A stretch of DNA of 64,000 bases from Phalacrocorax aristotelis (lineage: Eukaryota; Chordata; Aves; Suliformes; Phalacrocoracidae): NCBI RefSeq assembly GCF_949628215.1, contig NC_134311.1, forward strand, positions 14,074,582-14,138,581. The letters run 5' to 3'. This document shows, in pieces, positions 10,613 through 22,652 of the stretch. Position 1 is the first letter of the stretch. Each line of letters starts with the position of its first letter. The notes beneath the pieces were generated by a model. The model had not been told where the DNA came from and did no database searches. It worked only from the letters and a program-made list of their open reading frames with translations. The translations under genes and the position numbers were made by a program.

Positions 10613-12939
10613 CAGCAACATGAGGACCGTGACTTACATATTTCTGAAGCATCACATTCACCTCACTTCTAACAAGACAGATACGTATTTAATTCTTTCA
10701 GTTAAATATGTTTTTAAAGATGTTCTTTGTCTGGTTTCAAACCAACAAGAATGCTTGAATCTTGGCTATGTGACTAGAAGCATATTTATGTACTGGCTAT
10801 ACGTGTATATCACATGTGGGTTTACTTTGGCAAAAGGATAGATAATATCGACATTTTGGGGTACAAAAATGTATAATTCTGGTTACTCATAAACAAGTAA
10901 TCTAGCTGCAAGAGTTACACTGATCTTACCGTGGTTTCTCATTGGGGTTGCCAACATGGCAAGATAAGTCAATAGCTCATTTTGAAGACACTCTGGTGGT
11001 AAACAGAAGTTTGAAAAGACATTTTGCAGGAAGACAGTTTTCTTGATACTGTAAGAATTAGGGGTGTGTGTGGACCAAAACACCAGTTAAAAACCTGCTA
11101 AACCATAAGTAATGTATATATTCAGTACCCTACAAAGCTGCCTGATGACTTTAATGATGACTACACACAAGCTTCTGAAGAATGAGTCCACAACAGAGAT
11201 AAGCAGCTGAAGTTAACATATACAGATCACAAAACGGTGAACTCCTTCATTTTCGCCTTCACTAGGTATTGAAGTTTCCTGACAATTTTTATCCTTTGAT
11301 TATACGTTTCACCACCAATGCAGGCCAACATTTTTTTTTCTTGCTAAGCTCTTCAAGAGCATTGATTCAAATGTAAAATATTGCCAAGAGCTTGGTACCT
11401 CATGAACAAGCCATTTCTGATAAATGCATAAAACACAACAGCAGTAATTTGTAAAACTTACACGACAATTTAAAGTGGTTTAAACCGCACAAACTTAAAC
11501 TTACTTTCAGGAATCCTTTGCAGTATTTCAACACTGATTTTGTTTCCGTGAAGGCGGAATTAAGACTCTCCCAGAAGTATGGAGAGAGATTAACTTGGAC
11601 ACAGAGAGCAGACTTTGTCAGAGGCCCCCAATTTATTTTGCTATTAAAGGAACAATACAAATGTACCTCTTCAAGCAAGCATTTACTTAGAAGTAGCTTA
11701 TAGTAAACTACAATATTACTGACTCCCCATCTGTTATCTAAATGAAACACCTGAACAGCTAAACACTTTCTATTTGTTATGGTCACCGCTTCTCATTAAT
11801 CTCTGTTAAATCAAATGTGAGATGGGCCTGTTTGGTGCAGTACGATTTGAGTAGCTGACTTTGAGATGTCATTTGTAGAAGCTGTCAAACTGTTGCCTTT
11901 GTTTTCTCCCATGTCCTCTTTGTAACTCTATGTTTTTACACTCCAAGGTTGTTTATTTCGGATTTACAGTCTAGATTTTCTACAGTATGTATGAGCTTTC
12001 TATCACCTCCTAGTGGGCTACAGTGACCTTGTCTTGGGTATTCCCCACTACGCCCATTTAATGACATTAAAATAAAACTGATTTTACTGCAAGAAACTTC
12101 GTATTTTTCCCCATGCACACAAAACAATACAAACTTAGGATGCTAGAAGACATCCTCAGAAGAATTTCATTTCCCCGTTTACAAGTTAAACCCAGAAACG
12201 TGGATCACTCCCCTATGAAATACAACAAATACAGCTAATATATGCTAAGTATAGTCCCAGCTCTTCAATTTATCGGCAGCTGTGGCCACTGCAAAGCAAA
12301 ATCAGAAATTTCATAAGTGCCATACATAAAGTCAGTAGCCTATTTCAGAAATGCTGCAAGTGTAGAGATAAGGGCATAGAGAGATTTAGAGAACTGAGCA
12401 ATGAACGTATCTCTTCCAAATTAAGGTAAAAGCTTTGATCAGGAAGGACACACTGATAACAAAGCTATCAAGAATATAGAGCATTGCATTAAATTACATC
12501 AACACTTACATAACAGGTATCTAATACTGGATTGATTTTAGCTAATTTTGAGGTTATATATAACAGACATAACCCCTCTACATATTCACCTTCAAAAAAT
12601 ATTTGTCCTGCTCCAGAGCAATACATCAAAAATGTTTTTTTTCACAGCTCACTTTACTGAGCTTTGACAGTGAACAGAATACCTTTACAGTAGAACTGGT
12701 CAAAATGCCATTTAACTTTCACCAAAAACATAGGCATTTACCTTCCACTGAAGAAGACTGCTGACTGTTTATTGCACTTCCTATATCACCTGGAAAACCT
12801 TGCAGATCACATCCAGAAAGGTTCATTTGGGAGTTTAATTCTTATCTTTATTTGACGAGGAAAAGCAACAGTTTACAACATCCAAAGTAATAAGGAAAAG
12901 TAGGAAAAGGAAAGTTTGAAAATTATTCTGCATTTTAAT
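10613..12939. other. Intergenic DNA, no gene seen
   Basis: AT-rich sequence. The open frame at 11400-11786 (minus) and its plus-strand overlap show no domain, codon bias or splice context. Nothing else was recognised. Confidence 0.5.
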
Positions 12940-14485
12940 CACAGAATGACAGAATGGTTGAGGTTGTCCAGTCCAACCCTACTGCCCAAGCAGAACCACC
13001 TAGTGCTGGTTGCCCAGGCCTGTGTCCAGGCGGCTTCTGAATAGCTTCAAGGATGGAGACTCCACAGTATCTCTGGGCAACCTATGCCAGTACTAGGCCA
13101 CCCTCACAGTAAAAAAGTGTTCCCTGATGTTCAGAGGGAACCTCCTGTGTCAGCTGGTGCCCATTGTCTCTGGTCCTGTCACAGGGCATCACTGGAAAGA
13201 GCCTGGCTCTGTCTTCTCTACACCGTAGGGAAGATCCCCCAAGCCTTCTCTTCTCCAGGCTGAACAGCCCCAGCTCTCTCAGCCTTTCCTCGTGTATGAG
13301 ATGCTCCAGTCTCTCCAACGTCTTGGCCCTTTTTGGACTCTCTTTTCTGTATGTCCGTGTCTCTCTGGTACTGGGGAGCCCAGAGCCGCAATACTGTAGA
13401 TGTGGCCCCAACAGTGCTGAGTACAGGGTTATCCTTTCATCATCTCCTTCCACCTGCTGGCAACATCCCTTCCGATGCAGCCCAGGATACAGTTAGCCTT
13501 CTTTGCCACAAGGTGACACTGCTGGGTCGAGTTTAACTTGAGCCAGGACCTCCAGGTCCTTTTTCGCAAAGCTGCTTTCCAGCTGGGTGGCCCCCACTAT
13601 GTACTGGTGCCTGGAGTTGTTCTTCTCCAGGTGCAAGATTTTGCACTTCTCCAGGCTGAACTTCATGATGTTCCTGTCGGCCCATTTCTTCAGCCTGTCC
13701 AGGTCCCTCTGGGTGGCAGCACAACTCTGTGGTGCATCAGAGACTCCCCCCCAGTTCTGTGTCGTCTGCAGACTTGCTGATGGTACGCTCTGCCCAGCAT
13801 CCACATCATTAATGAAAGTGTTAAACAGGACCTAGTTCTGACCCCTGCAGTACGTTGCTAGTTCCTGGCCTGCAACTGGACTTTGTGCCGCTGATCGCCA
13901 CCCTCTGGTCCTGGCCATTCAATCACTTTTCAGTCCACCTCTCTGTCTGCTCCAGCCCATACATCCAAAGTTTCTCTGTGAAGATCTTATGGGAGACAGT
14001 GTCAAAAGCCTTACTGAAGTCCCGGTAGACAATATCCACTGCTCTCATCACATCTATGAGGCCAGTCATTTCCTTGAAGAATTTTATGGATTTGGTCAAG
14101 TATGACTTCCCCTTGGTGAGGCCACATTGACTACTCTTGATGATGTTGTTCTTGTTGATGTGGCTGGAAATGGTTTCCAGGACTAGCTGCTCCATCATCT
14201 TCCCTGTGATCATGGTAACGCTGATGACCTATAGTCCCTAGGTCCTCTTTCTTGCCCTTCTTGAAGACAGGAGTGGCATTTGTTTTCCTCCAGTCCTCGG
14301 TTGCTTCCTCCAGTTGTCATGACGGATCAAAGATTGCTGCGAGTGGTCTTGCAGTGACATCTGCCAGCTCCTGCAGTGCTAGTGGGTGCACCCCATTAGG
14401 GCCCATGGACTTATCTATGTTGTGTTTGCTTAAGTATTCTCTATCTGATCCTCTTCCACCAAGGGTAAGTCTTTTCTAACCTCAA
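12940..14485 (-). mobile_element. CR1 LINE, 5'-truncated, with decayed reverse transcriptase
   Basis: This copy of about 1.55 kb lies in minus orientation. Its 3' terminus shows the CR1 octamer tail (CACAGAATGACAGAAT on the plus strand, i.e. ATTCTGTC-ATTCTGTG) at 12940-12955. Going upstream come the CR1 3' domain, C-terminal ORF2 text (14 kb to 13 kb) and an RT block near 13923-14213 that still contains DFSKAFDTVSH. Frameshifts and stops split ORF2 into several pieces. The 5' end near 14485 is a truncation, as usual for CR1. It is not functional. Confidence 0.92.
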
Positions 14486-16605
14486 CTATGTTGTGATTCT
14501 GTGATCTCTCCAAAAAGCCAGAGAGGCTTTCTAAGCCATCAGAGTCCTACGTGCAGAGAAGTAAGCAGATCACAACCATGTAGCAAAGGCCATTGCAAAA
14601 GGAGATCAAGAAGCAGAGACAGTGATCATTATCACAGAAGAGAAAATGAGCAAAGTAGATACCGGCAGGGTTCTGCTTTTTATACCTGTAGAAATGCTGA
14701 TGTTGGATTTCAGGAAAGAGCAGCTGATAGAGTCTAGTCATAGCAGATACAAACAGCAACACCCCTCACATGGGAACTGTAACTAGCCTTGGTCAAGGAG
14801 AACAAGCAGCAGCCTCCAGTCAACAGCCTTCTCTGAGGACATCCTTCCTAAAGCAGCTATCTAGAAAGACCACCACCACCCTTGACACAAATGCTACCAA
14901 ACAGACTTGTCAACAGGTCATGCTGGTTTGACTCCCCAGAAAAAAAGTTGCATGTTTTACACTCAACACTTCTGTAAAGTGAAGAATGCTGGTATGTAAC
15001 TTCTAAGGTTTCTCAGAAGAATGTTTGGAAGTTGTAACTTCAGAAAGCCATTTTCCAGTATTCTCATTGTATGTTAAATATATCCACAGAACATTTTGAA
15101 GTTGTGTTTAAAAGAATTTTAAAAATCCAACAACCAAGGCAATGTGTCACTTGCTGTCTTTGAAAGGTGTTTCTCTTCTTCCTATACTTGTAATAGAGAT
15201 AATGTTGACAGAGCCAAAATTGGCCCTTCTCCTCCCTGCCGGCAGGAAGGAGGGTGGCTATAGCACTGGCATTTCATCTTGCACCTGCTTGCAGCTGCAC
15301 AAGTGTAACCTTTGTGCTTCTGTTGGGTTTACCTGAGGAAGGGTTGGAATGTTAATTTGCTGTTGGCATTAAGAGGCACTCATTAGCACTTCAGTGATTT
15401 GGGTGATTTGGGGCTCTCATCCCTTTCTCAAATCTTGCATCCCCTTGCGGTTCGGGGTGAGAGGATGGATGCTGGAGCACCAGGAGGAAGGCTGACACAC
15501 AGCCAAAGTCCGTGGGGGAGTGCGGCACAGCTTGGGAACAGCCAATTGGCTGTCTCTTCCCCCATGGGCCTGACCTCCACAACATCCTTCATCATGTCCC
15601 AGCAGCAGGGCCACTGTCCAAGGAGCTCTTCCCCAGCAGCTGTTCGCCCACAGGTGTGCTCTCAGAACTGGGCATCGGCCACTGAAGTTAGCTTCAGCTC
15701 CTTAGTTAGCTTCAGTCTTTTACTAGGAAAAAACATAAACTGTGAGGCAGCAGTCAGCCCAAAAGGGCCAGCAAAAGGGAGCCTGGGGTTTTCAGTAGAT
15801 GCAGGCAGTCTAGAGCTGGCCCTTGGCGTCTTCTCACAGATGTCATCTTGGCCCCCCCCCGCAAGATAGTAGCTAGTCTGATACACACCACCTGAACTTT
15901 AATCTTACTAAGGGCAGCTCATTGACACCAGCTATCTGTATTTTCATATAAAGCTGAAAAGAATAAATTCTGGAAGTTAAAGGGATCTTTCTGAAGGTTG
16001 TTCTTCCACAGAGATGGGGAGAGCAGGATCTGTGGCTCCTCTGCCAGAAACCACACACAGCTGCTCCACCTCATTCCACCCACAGACTTCTTGGAGCTGA
16101 GGAAAAGCCTTTCCCTGGAGAGGCTGGGCTCTGCTGCCTGGGCAGTTGCATCCTCTGGAGTCTCTTGATCAGCAGCAGAGCTTTTACCCACTAGCAGCTT
16201 TGTGGAACGAGAGCATGGAGGGGCCTTGCTCTCATGTCCTCCTGAGCAGCAGTCATAGCACTGGCAGTGCCCAAGTTGTTGCCAGGAGGACCTGCAGTCT
16301 CCTGTGGTGCAGAACCGTCCCCAGCCCTCTTCCTGGATCACCCTGGCACCAGATGTGACATCCTGACTTGCCCCTGCTCCACACCACAAATGTGTGGTAC
16401 CCACACAGTGTAGACGCAGCGCTGAACAGATGTTTCAGGAGGGAGACCAGGGCCACTGCCAGATGGCACAGAGCACCGGAGATTGCAATGGGCAAAGAAA
16501 CCCTGGAAGAATGAGACCTTGCTCCTAAGGTGCCTGCTCTAGTATCCCCACTAGACCATGTTTTAGGTCCCTATGGGGAGGTGGGTGCTGAGTCCTGCCC
16601 CCTCC
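14486..16605. other. Intergenic DNA with moderately GC-rich, unclassified sequence
   Basis: G+C rises from about 15.2 kb on. A 156-codon plus-strand frame (15399-15869) and a 161-codon minus-strand frame (15919-16404) are open but show no recognised domain, and both overlap open frames on the other strand. This is probably non-coding, possibly decayed retroviral or duplicated sequence. Confidence 0.4.
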
Positions 16606-16610
16606 CTGCC

Positions 16611-17394
16611 TGTGGAGGGGCAACACAAGAGCTGACACAAAGTCACAAAGTGTGGGAGCTGACACAAAGTTGACCAGGCAAAGGGACAGAAAAAGAAGGC
16701 TATCTCCTCAGCTGGAATACTGAAACATCCCTGATAAGCTCAGCTGAAATCTCCTTGATGGGGAGTAGCTGTCATGACAAAGAGACCCTGATGAGTGCAG
16801 GATATAGAAACTGTGATAACAAACTGACCTTCCCTGAAAACAGGAGTCAGCAACAACTATTCCAGGAACTGGTGTCCTATGACCACTTATCTATCTACAC
16901 CAAAAAGGCAGAAAAAGTAACTTCTTGCCTACCCAAAAAGAGCTTCCCTGCAAGAGCTTCTCTGCAAGCGCTTCTCTGCATGAGCTCTCCTGGACAGACT
17001 GAACCCTTGCCAGGAACGCCTGGCTGACTCCAGACTCTGTGATGTGGATCATCTTTGATGTAAGACTTGTTCTGTTGTCTACTAGGCCCACTCCTGGTGA
17101 GTGGGGAGTGGTCTGGTGAGTGTCATACCAGTAACAACTCATGTAATATATTTATAGGTGTATGCATAATTCAATGTTCATAAGTATATACTTTCTTTTC
17201 TAGTGATAATTTTGCAGTAACTTGTGGCATATATTTGTATTTATATATATTTCTTTTCACTACTAGTAGTTTTGTGGTAATTTTTAATGAAGACATTTTC
17301 AGAAACGCAGTTGTCCATGTGCTTGCATATTGCGTAATCCTGAGAAGCCCATGGTCAGAATCTTTACACACCCACAGGTTGGGTCACCCTCACA
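16611..17394 (+). mobile_element. Possible solitary LTR (unclassified avian ERV)
   Basis: A block starting TGTGGAGGGGCAACAC and ending CACCCTCACA has TG...CA ends. It contains short internal duplications: GAGCTGACACAAAGT at 16629 and 16656, and three copies of a 14-15 bp AGAGCTTCTCTGCA unit at 16939-16985. An AT-rich stretch with weak TATA-like sequences follows. No target-site duplication was confirmed. The boundaries and orientation are guesses from sequence style. Confidence 0.3.
16939..16985. repeat. Short tandem repeat, unit about 14-15 bp, three copies
   Basis: AGAGCTTCCCTGCA, AGAGCTTCTCTGCA and AGCGCTTCTCTGCA run in succession and are followed by a degraded TGAGCTCTCCTGG copy. Confidence 0.8.
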
Positions 17395-17756
17395 GTTGGT
17401 GACAAATGCTCCTTCAGACTTCTCTCTGTGGGCAAGGGGGGTGACCCACCTGGTTGGAGACCCTCACCCAGGGCTGGCCAGTTACAAGCCATGACGTCTC
17501 TGCAACTCCTGGCATTGCACAGGGAAAGGTGGAGGCATCATCCAGTGTTGGCAGTCCACGCTGACTGGTTCCACCACACTCCCCCTCACAGGAGGCCTCT
17601 GCAAGGCATCAGGATAAGGGGAGGAGACATATAGCCATGGGCACGTGTTGCAGGTGATCAAGCTAGAGCGGCAAGGAAATGGAAAAGATGAAAATAAGAA
17701 ATGGTATTTTCTTTTTTCTCCTGATCCCGTGTGCCTGCAGGGATGGAAGGCCCGCT

Positions 17757-17812
17757 GTGACATCACCAAGTGGTGGAGGGTGATGTCACCAACCGGTGGA
17801 CTGTGACATCGG
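17757..17812. promoter_or_regulatory. CRE-half-site-like inverted and direct repeats upstream of the RING locus
   Basis: GTGACATCACC (17757-17767) and GGTGATGTCAC (17779-17789) are exact inverted repeats with an 11-bp spacer. A third partial copy, CTGTGACATCGGC, follows at about 17801. Each contains a TGACATCA- or TGATGTCA-like core close to an ATF/CREB site. The group lies about 510-560 bp before the RING start codon, where a promoter would fit. Function is inferred only. Confidence 0.45.
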
Positions 17813-18318
17813 CGAGCAATAGACTGACCTCATGTTACTTGCTGCTTATCTTTGGGCGCCGGCAAAGCCTGGCCCAGCCTGGCGCATGCCTGGACTCCTG
17901 CTGAGTGTGCCCGCGAGGTCTGGAGGGTGGAGCGAGGCTTCTCCTGGTGCTGTGTGGTGCTTTGGGGGCTGCCGTCAGCAGCTCTCTGTGCCTGTCCCAG
18001 AGCCATGCTGTGTTTCCCTGGCCCTGCCTTGTTCAGGCAGCTGGGCACCGCAGGGCGAGCTTGCAGCAGGAGAGGTCAGCTGTGTGGGGAAATGTACCCC
18101 GGAGCGGCTGTGGGGTGGACAATGGGGCTCAGGGAGCTGGGAGGGTGTCCTTCTCGAGGGGCCTGGGCATTTCTTCCTCCCCTCCACTTCCCGGGACAGT
18201 GAGTGACCATGGCCTCTCTCCATTTTGCAGTGCACAACACCCACCACTTGCGGTACCAGCAAGAGGAAGAAGCTCCTCGTCCTCAGCACTCCCCAGCTTG
18301 CTGTAGAGCACAGAGAGC

Positions 18319-18663
18319 ATGGGCACCGAGAGCAAGTGGAGCTGCCCTATCTGCCATAATGATCAAGAGGACATCGCCTACATGTCACCTTGCCTCCACC
18401 AATTTTGCCTAGGCTGCACATTGTGCTGGGCATGGCAGAAGCCAAACTGCCCCCTGTGCAGGTCAGTGGCAACGGCTATCTTCTTCTCACTGCAATTGGA
18501 TGATTATTTGATGTTTGACGTCCCAGGCCCCACTGAAGACCGGCAGGACGAGAAAGGGGCTGCAGGGCCAGTGCCCAGGGCTGAGGTGGGTGGCTTTCAT
18601 CCTGAGGTCTGGGTGGACTTTTTCAAGAGCCACCCAGATAACATCAGCCCCCTGCTGTCGTAG
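18319..18663 (+). CDS. Short RING-only product (114 residues) if the locus is expressed
   Basis: This is the frame from the first ATG to the internal TAG. It contains the whole C3HC4 RING (residues 9-47) and an acidic linker ending FFKSHPDNISPLLS. It could fold as a minimal RING, but would lose the helical and C-terminal regions encoded after the stop. The start was chosen because it lies eight residues before the first zinc ligand and just after the splice-like acceptor. Confidence 0.5.
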   Translation: MGTESKWSCPICHNDQEDIAYMSPCLHQFCLGCTLCWAWQKPNCPLCRSVATAIFFSLQLDDYLMFDVPGPTEDRQDEKGAAGPVPRAEVGGFHPEVWVDFFKSHPDNISPLLS

Positions 18664-19287
18664 CTGCAAAGGGAGCTCAGGGTGCTCTTTGAGGAACAGT
18701 GGTGGGCAGTGGCTGCAGGAGGGGGCACCATGCTGGCTTACCTGTGCCTCTGGGGGCTGGATGAGGAGGTGTTGGTGCAGAACCTGCAGAACTGCCTGCA
18801 AGAACACACGCAGACCTTCGTCTGCCAGCTCGTTGCTGCTGCCATGCACCTGTGCAGCAGGGAGATGCGCTGGCACCTGGGCCAGCAGGACCCCTGCACT
18901 GCCAGGAAGGAGGATGACGGCTCTGCCGCCAGCCTCAGCCCCAGCGCCTCCCAGGGGGGGACTTCTGCCTCACACCTGGCCTCCTCCAGCAGCCCCGCAG
19001 GCCCTGACAATGTGGAGGAACATCCCAGCATGTTGGAGGCTGCCCTCTGCGGGGGTCTGGCTGCCCCCCATCTGCGCTGGTCCCTGCCGAGCAGGAGGAG
19101 CCCCAGGTGGAGCTGGGGGAGGCAGCAGCAGCAGGTCCCTCTGCCCAGGGCTGCAGCTGCAGCCCCTCTGCCCCCGGCCGGGGCAGGAACCGCATGCCTG
19201 GGGGATGCGGCACCCCCAAAGAGGAGGGCACCCGGTCCCCAGGACTCTCCACAGCCCTGCAAGAAGCCGCCCCGCTGGTGGCACTAG
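18319..19287 (+). pseudogene. Topors-like C3HC4 RING finger gene interrupted by one in-frame TAG
   Basis: RING proteins of this type act as ubiquitin (sometimes SUMO) E3 ligases. The frame opens at ATG 18319 with a clean RING: C9-x2-C12, C25-x-H27-x2-C30-x2-C33, C44-x2-C47. It includes AYMSPCLHQFCLGC, close to the Topors RING. After residue 114 comes TAG (18661-18663). The same frame then continues without indel to TAG at 19285, giving 207 further codons with EEQWWAVAAGG and DEEVLVQNLQNCLQEHTQ, a helical region, and a Ser/Pro/Ala-rich tail ending KKPPRWWH. A splice-like TTTTGCAG stands at 18223-18230 in the 5'UTR and AATAAA at 19323. One stop in an otherwise intact frame means a young pseudogene, a polymorphism, or a short RING-only protein. 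The coding part has no intron. Topors kinship is from the RING only. Confidence 0.68.
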
Positions 19288-19322
19288 CAGGGCTTCATCA
19301 ACCCTTGATTCAAGAAAAAGGG

Positions 19323-19328
19323 AATAAA
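19323..19328 (+). terminator. Poly(A) signal of the RING locus
   Basis: Canonical AATAAA lies 36 bp after the final TAG (19285-19287), followed by TG- and CT-rich DNA. The tight spacing fits a compact gene with a very short 3'UTR. Confidence 0.7.
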
Positions 19329-19343
19329 TTCCTATTTCCCTGA

Positions 19344-22300
19344 CTCAGTCTCTGGGTGCTGCTTTCTCCTCCTTCCCCTGGTGCCTTTCCCTGCACCCCA
19401 CCATGGGTGGCACCAGCCTGCTGGGGGGCACTGCCACAGGCCCCTGGAGCCCAGGGCCATGTTGAAGGATTTGCTCCCCCCACAGCAAATCCTGCTGCAG
19501 CTGTGCACCCATAGAGCGGGCGGGGGGGAAGCTGGTTTTGCCGCAGGTCTGATGTCCTCAGCCTGCATCCAGTCCCCCTCTCTGAGCAGCTGCTGACACT
19601 TCTGCTCTGTTCTGGTTTTCTGCACTGTCTGATGTCGGCCAGGGCAACCTCGCTACAGGGAGGGCTGTGAAGGAGGCACAGACAACAAGCGGGGGCATCT
19701 GAGCCAGAGGCAAGCCTTGGGGCAGCAGTATTTGGCAGGTACAGAGTGATTTCTGCCAGTGCAAGCCTTTACCAAGAAAAACAATTCCTTCAGCTTCCAC
19801 CACATGCAGGCCAGAACTTCACTTCTTGTTTGGCCAACAGAGAAGATGCACTTACCCTGTGCACTCATGTTCTCCTAAAATCCCACAGTTACAGTACGAG
19901 GAGGGCTTTGGTAGGAAAGTGTCCTATCAGTACTAGTGCTGGGAGAAGGTACAACATTGATTGGGTTGGGTTGGGTTAAGGTGCTCCTCTTTGAGGAGTT
20001 GGAATTAATCAGCAGCCACCTGCTCTTCCCTGGGGCATCCCTGGGGTGCAGCACTGTCCTCAGACAGGTTTTTCACTGCTGTCTGCTGTCCTTTCAATGG
20101 TATTTTAGCTTCCATGACTACAGCTCAAGGCTTGTGCTAGGCACTGTGCAAGTGTTTTGAACCATCATCAGTCACCATGGCCTGTGAGTCACCTGATGAT
20201 CTATGTCCCTGCAGGCACTAGCGAAGCACTGGAAAGCAATCTGCTGCATCTCCCCTCTCCTCTCCCCTGGCTTCTTTGAGCCTTCATTCCCACTTCCAAG
20301 TGATTTAATCCATGGTACCAGTCATGTGGGCTGTGCATGCTGAAAGCATAAGCAAGAACAAGTTTGAGAATTGTTATGTTTTGCAAGTCGGGTAGGAGGG
20401 TTGCAATGCTGTCCTGGGATCTGGAAGTTAAGGGTGAGTTGAGACAGCTTTGCTCCATAGCCCGACTCAGGTATTGCCTTGGAGTTCCTTTCCCAAGCTT
20501 ACCAAGGGACTTGAGACAGAAGGATTTGCCCTCTTCTGGTCCACTGCCTTGTCTGTAAAACATTAAAAAGAACATTTCTTGCTTCAAAAACACGTCAGAG
20601 GAGCTAATGTTTGCCATGAGGAAATGAAATACCCGTTCAAATGCACCTGTTTCCTTTCGCCATCTGACACCACCATCCGGGTGTCCAAGTCTGGGTGTTT
20701 AGTATCTTTGCATCAACCTGCAGACTTGCTGCATCATGTGAAAACCATCCGTCATCTACATCTTTCTGAGGCATCTTGAGATCCAGGGCTTGTCTCTGCT
20801 TTGCCTCTACTGTTGGGGGAATCTGAGACAAGGAACAGCACCCGCTATAGAGCTTCCTTGCTTTCACCACAGAACAGTTGTGGGGACAGCCTCAAGGCAA
20901 GAACTGAGGGGCAAATCTCCTATGCATTGCTGCATAGGGTCTGGTATTTGCAGCACAGTTCCAAAGAGTTACCTGAGAGCCTGAGTTTTGGGGGCGTGAT
21001 GGCTCTGAGTCTTTCAGAATTCCCTTGCTTCCACTTTCTTTTCTAACACTGACCTTTGTTTCAGATCTGCTAAGGATTTTCTCATGGGCTGCTGCCTGGG
21101 GGACGGTCATTGAGACTTGAGAGCTTGTGTTTTGTGACAGGCCATTCTTTTGCTATGGAGTGCTGGAGGCACCCTCTGTAGTGGCTGGAGGATGTTCCTT
21201 GAGCCCTTCTGGAGTAAAAGCCCATTTCATGGTTGGTGCATCTGCAGGAGATGAGATTTAGTGATCCAGGTAATCCCTGGTTTTGCCTTGCCATGTTCCT
21301 TGGAGTTCAGTGGGCGTGGATGGCGCCGTGTGCCACGACAAGGGCAGATCCTCTGGAGAGACCAGGGCCCACAGAGGTGGCATGGCCAGATGGCCCCAGT
21401 ACCAGGCTAGCCCCAGTCTCCTGGGGTTTTCATTGACTTCAGAACTACTTTTAGTCTAAGCTTCTTGGGAATTTGGGCTATATCGGTATGCACCATAGGT
21501 ATGGCAAGGATGGAAGGGTTTGTCATTATCATTATCACTATTGGAGTATGGCAAAAGCTCTTCTGGGCTTTCTCTGTCTAAATGTCTAAACATCCCAAGA
21601 CAGTGAGAGCATCGAGCGAGAGTTTGTATTCACCAAGCACAGATCTCCTTACTACAGTTCAGTGTTTGGTTTGTCGGTCAATGGAAATGACAGGAAGAAA
21701 TACAGTTCCTGCGGTGAGTTCTGGCTATTGAAATTCTCATGTCACAGCAAGGCACCCTGATTTCAGGACAGCCACAAGCGTTTTCCTCTTCTGCTGAGTG
21801 CAGTGGGTGTAGGACTTTCACTGCGTACACACTCAGCTTTCAGCTCTTGGGGTTTTACAGTATAACTAAGGGAAAGTTTGGGGGCTTGATTATTCCTAGG
21901 TGCAAGTATAGGAATCTATAGGAAGGTGTTTTCAAAAAAGAAATTCTGGCAAGATAAAACTTCATTGCGATGTATTGTTTCAGACGCCTGGTCATGTGCT
22001 CCATTCCAGTGTACTGTGAAGAATAACAGCTCATAACAGAAACTAAATTGTAAGACTTAAGACTGAGGCACGTCACGTACTCTGTCTGAAAACATTATTT
22101 TCCAGTGCTTTTAAATATCATTATTGTATTTTGAAATGCCATTCTGGGTTTGTGTCAGTGGGATTAAAGGACAGTTTGATGTGAGGCAGAGTATTTCACA
22201 GCCACAGCTCTTCCTGGTTGTTACCATACTCTATTCTTCACGTTCCCTTTCCGTAACAGCCTACTGTTCCTCCAATGTCCATCTGCTCTTTGACGAACAT

Positions 22301-22550
22301 TTTTTCTAATTTCCCTTGTGGCAGCTTTCACTGAATTCCTCATTCCAGGTGTGCCAGTATGTGTTAGAGAGAGTGGATTCTGCTGTGAATTATGGCTGCT
22401 CTCTGCAGACTGTGCTGCAGACCCATGCTGGCGGCAGCAGCCACCAAAGGCCACCCACGCCCCAGGACAGGGAGCACCTCTTGTCCACAGATAGTAAGCT
22501 GGGCACTCCCTAAGCCTCCCACACCCAGGACAATGGCTCCTCTCCCTGCT
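19344..22550. other. Intergenic DNA, no gene seen
   Basis: Moderately GC-rich at first, then mixed. A telomere-like (TTGGG)3 run occurs at 19961-19975. Open frames of 60-138 codons occur on both strands without recognisable motifs. Confidence 0.45.
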
Positions 22551-22556
22551 CCGTCC

Positions 22557-22652
22557 TCTCTATCCTCCCTCCCTCCTTCCCTTTCCTCCTCCCCCACTTT
22601 TTCTCTTCCCCCTCTCCCTTCTACCTCTCTTTCCCCCTTTCTCTGTCCCTAT
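22557..22652. repeat. Pyrimidine-rich tract (CT-rich)
   Basis: About 95 bp of nearly pure C/T on the plus strand (CCTCCCTCCCTCCTTCCC, TTCCCCCTCTCCC and similar). This is low-complexity polypyrimidine with possible triplex character. Confidence 0.85.

Noticed and set aside
13082-14213. Several open frames on both strands treated first as host genes
   Set aside because: They are fragments of the CR1 reverse transcriptase and its antisense shadow.
15399-15869. 156-codon plus-strand frame
   Set aside because: No recognised domain, splice context or promoter, and open frames overlap on the opposite strand.
18738-19262. 174-codon minus-strand frame over the RING locus
   Set aside because: Antisense shadow of GC-rich coding DNA with no domain.
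18515-19327. 270-codon plus-strand frame overlapping the RING locus
   Set aside because: It is longer than the RING frame's pieces, but the product is a Pro/Ser/Arg-rich low-complexity string caused by GC bias. The RING ligands and conserved helices lie in the other frame.
19961-19975. Telomere-like (TTGGG)3
   Set aside because: Only three units and not the vertebrate TTAGGG repeat; treated as chance.
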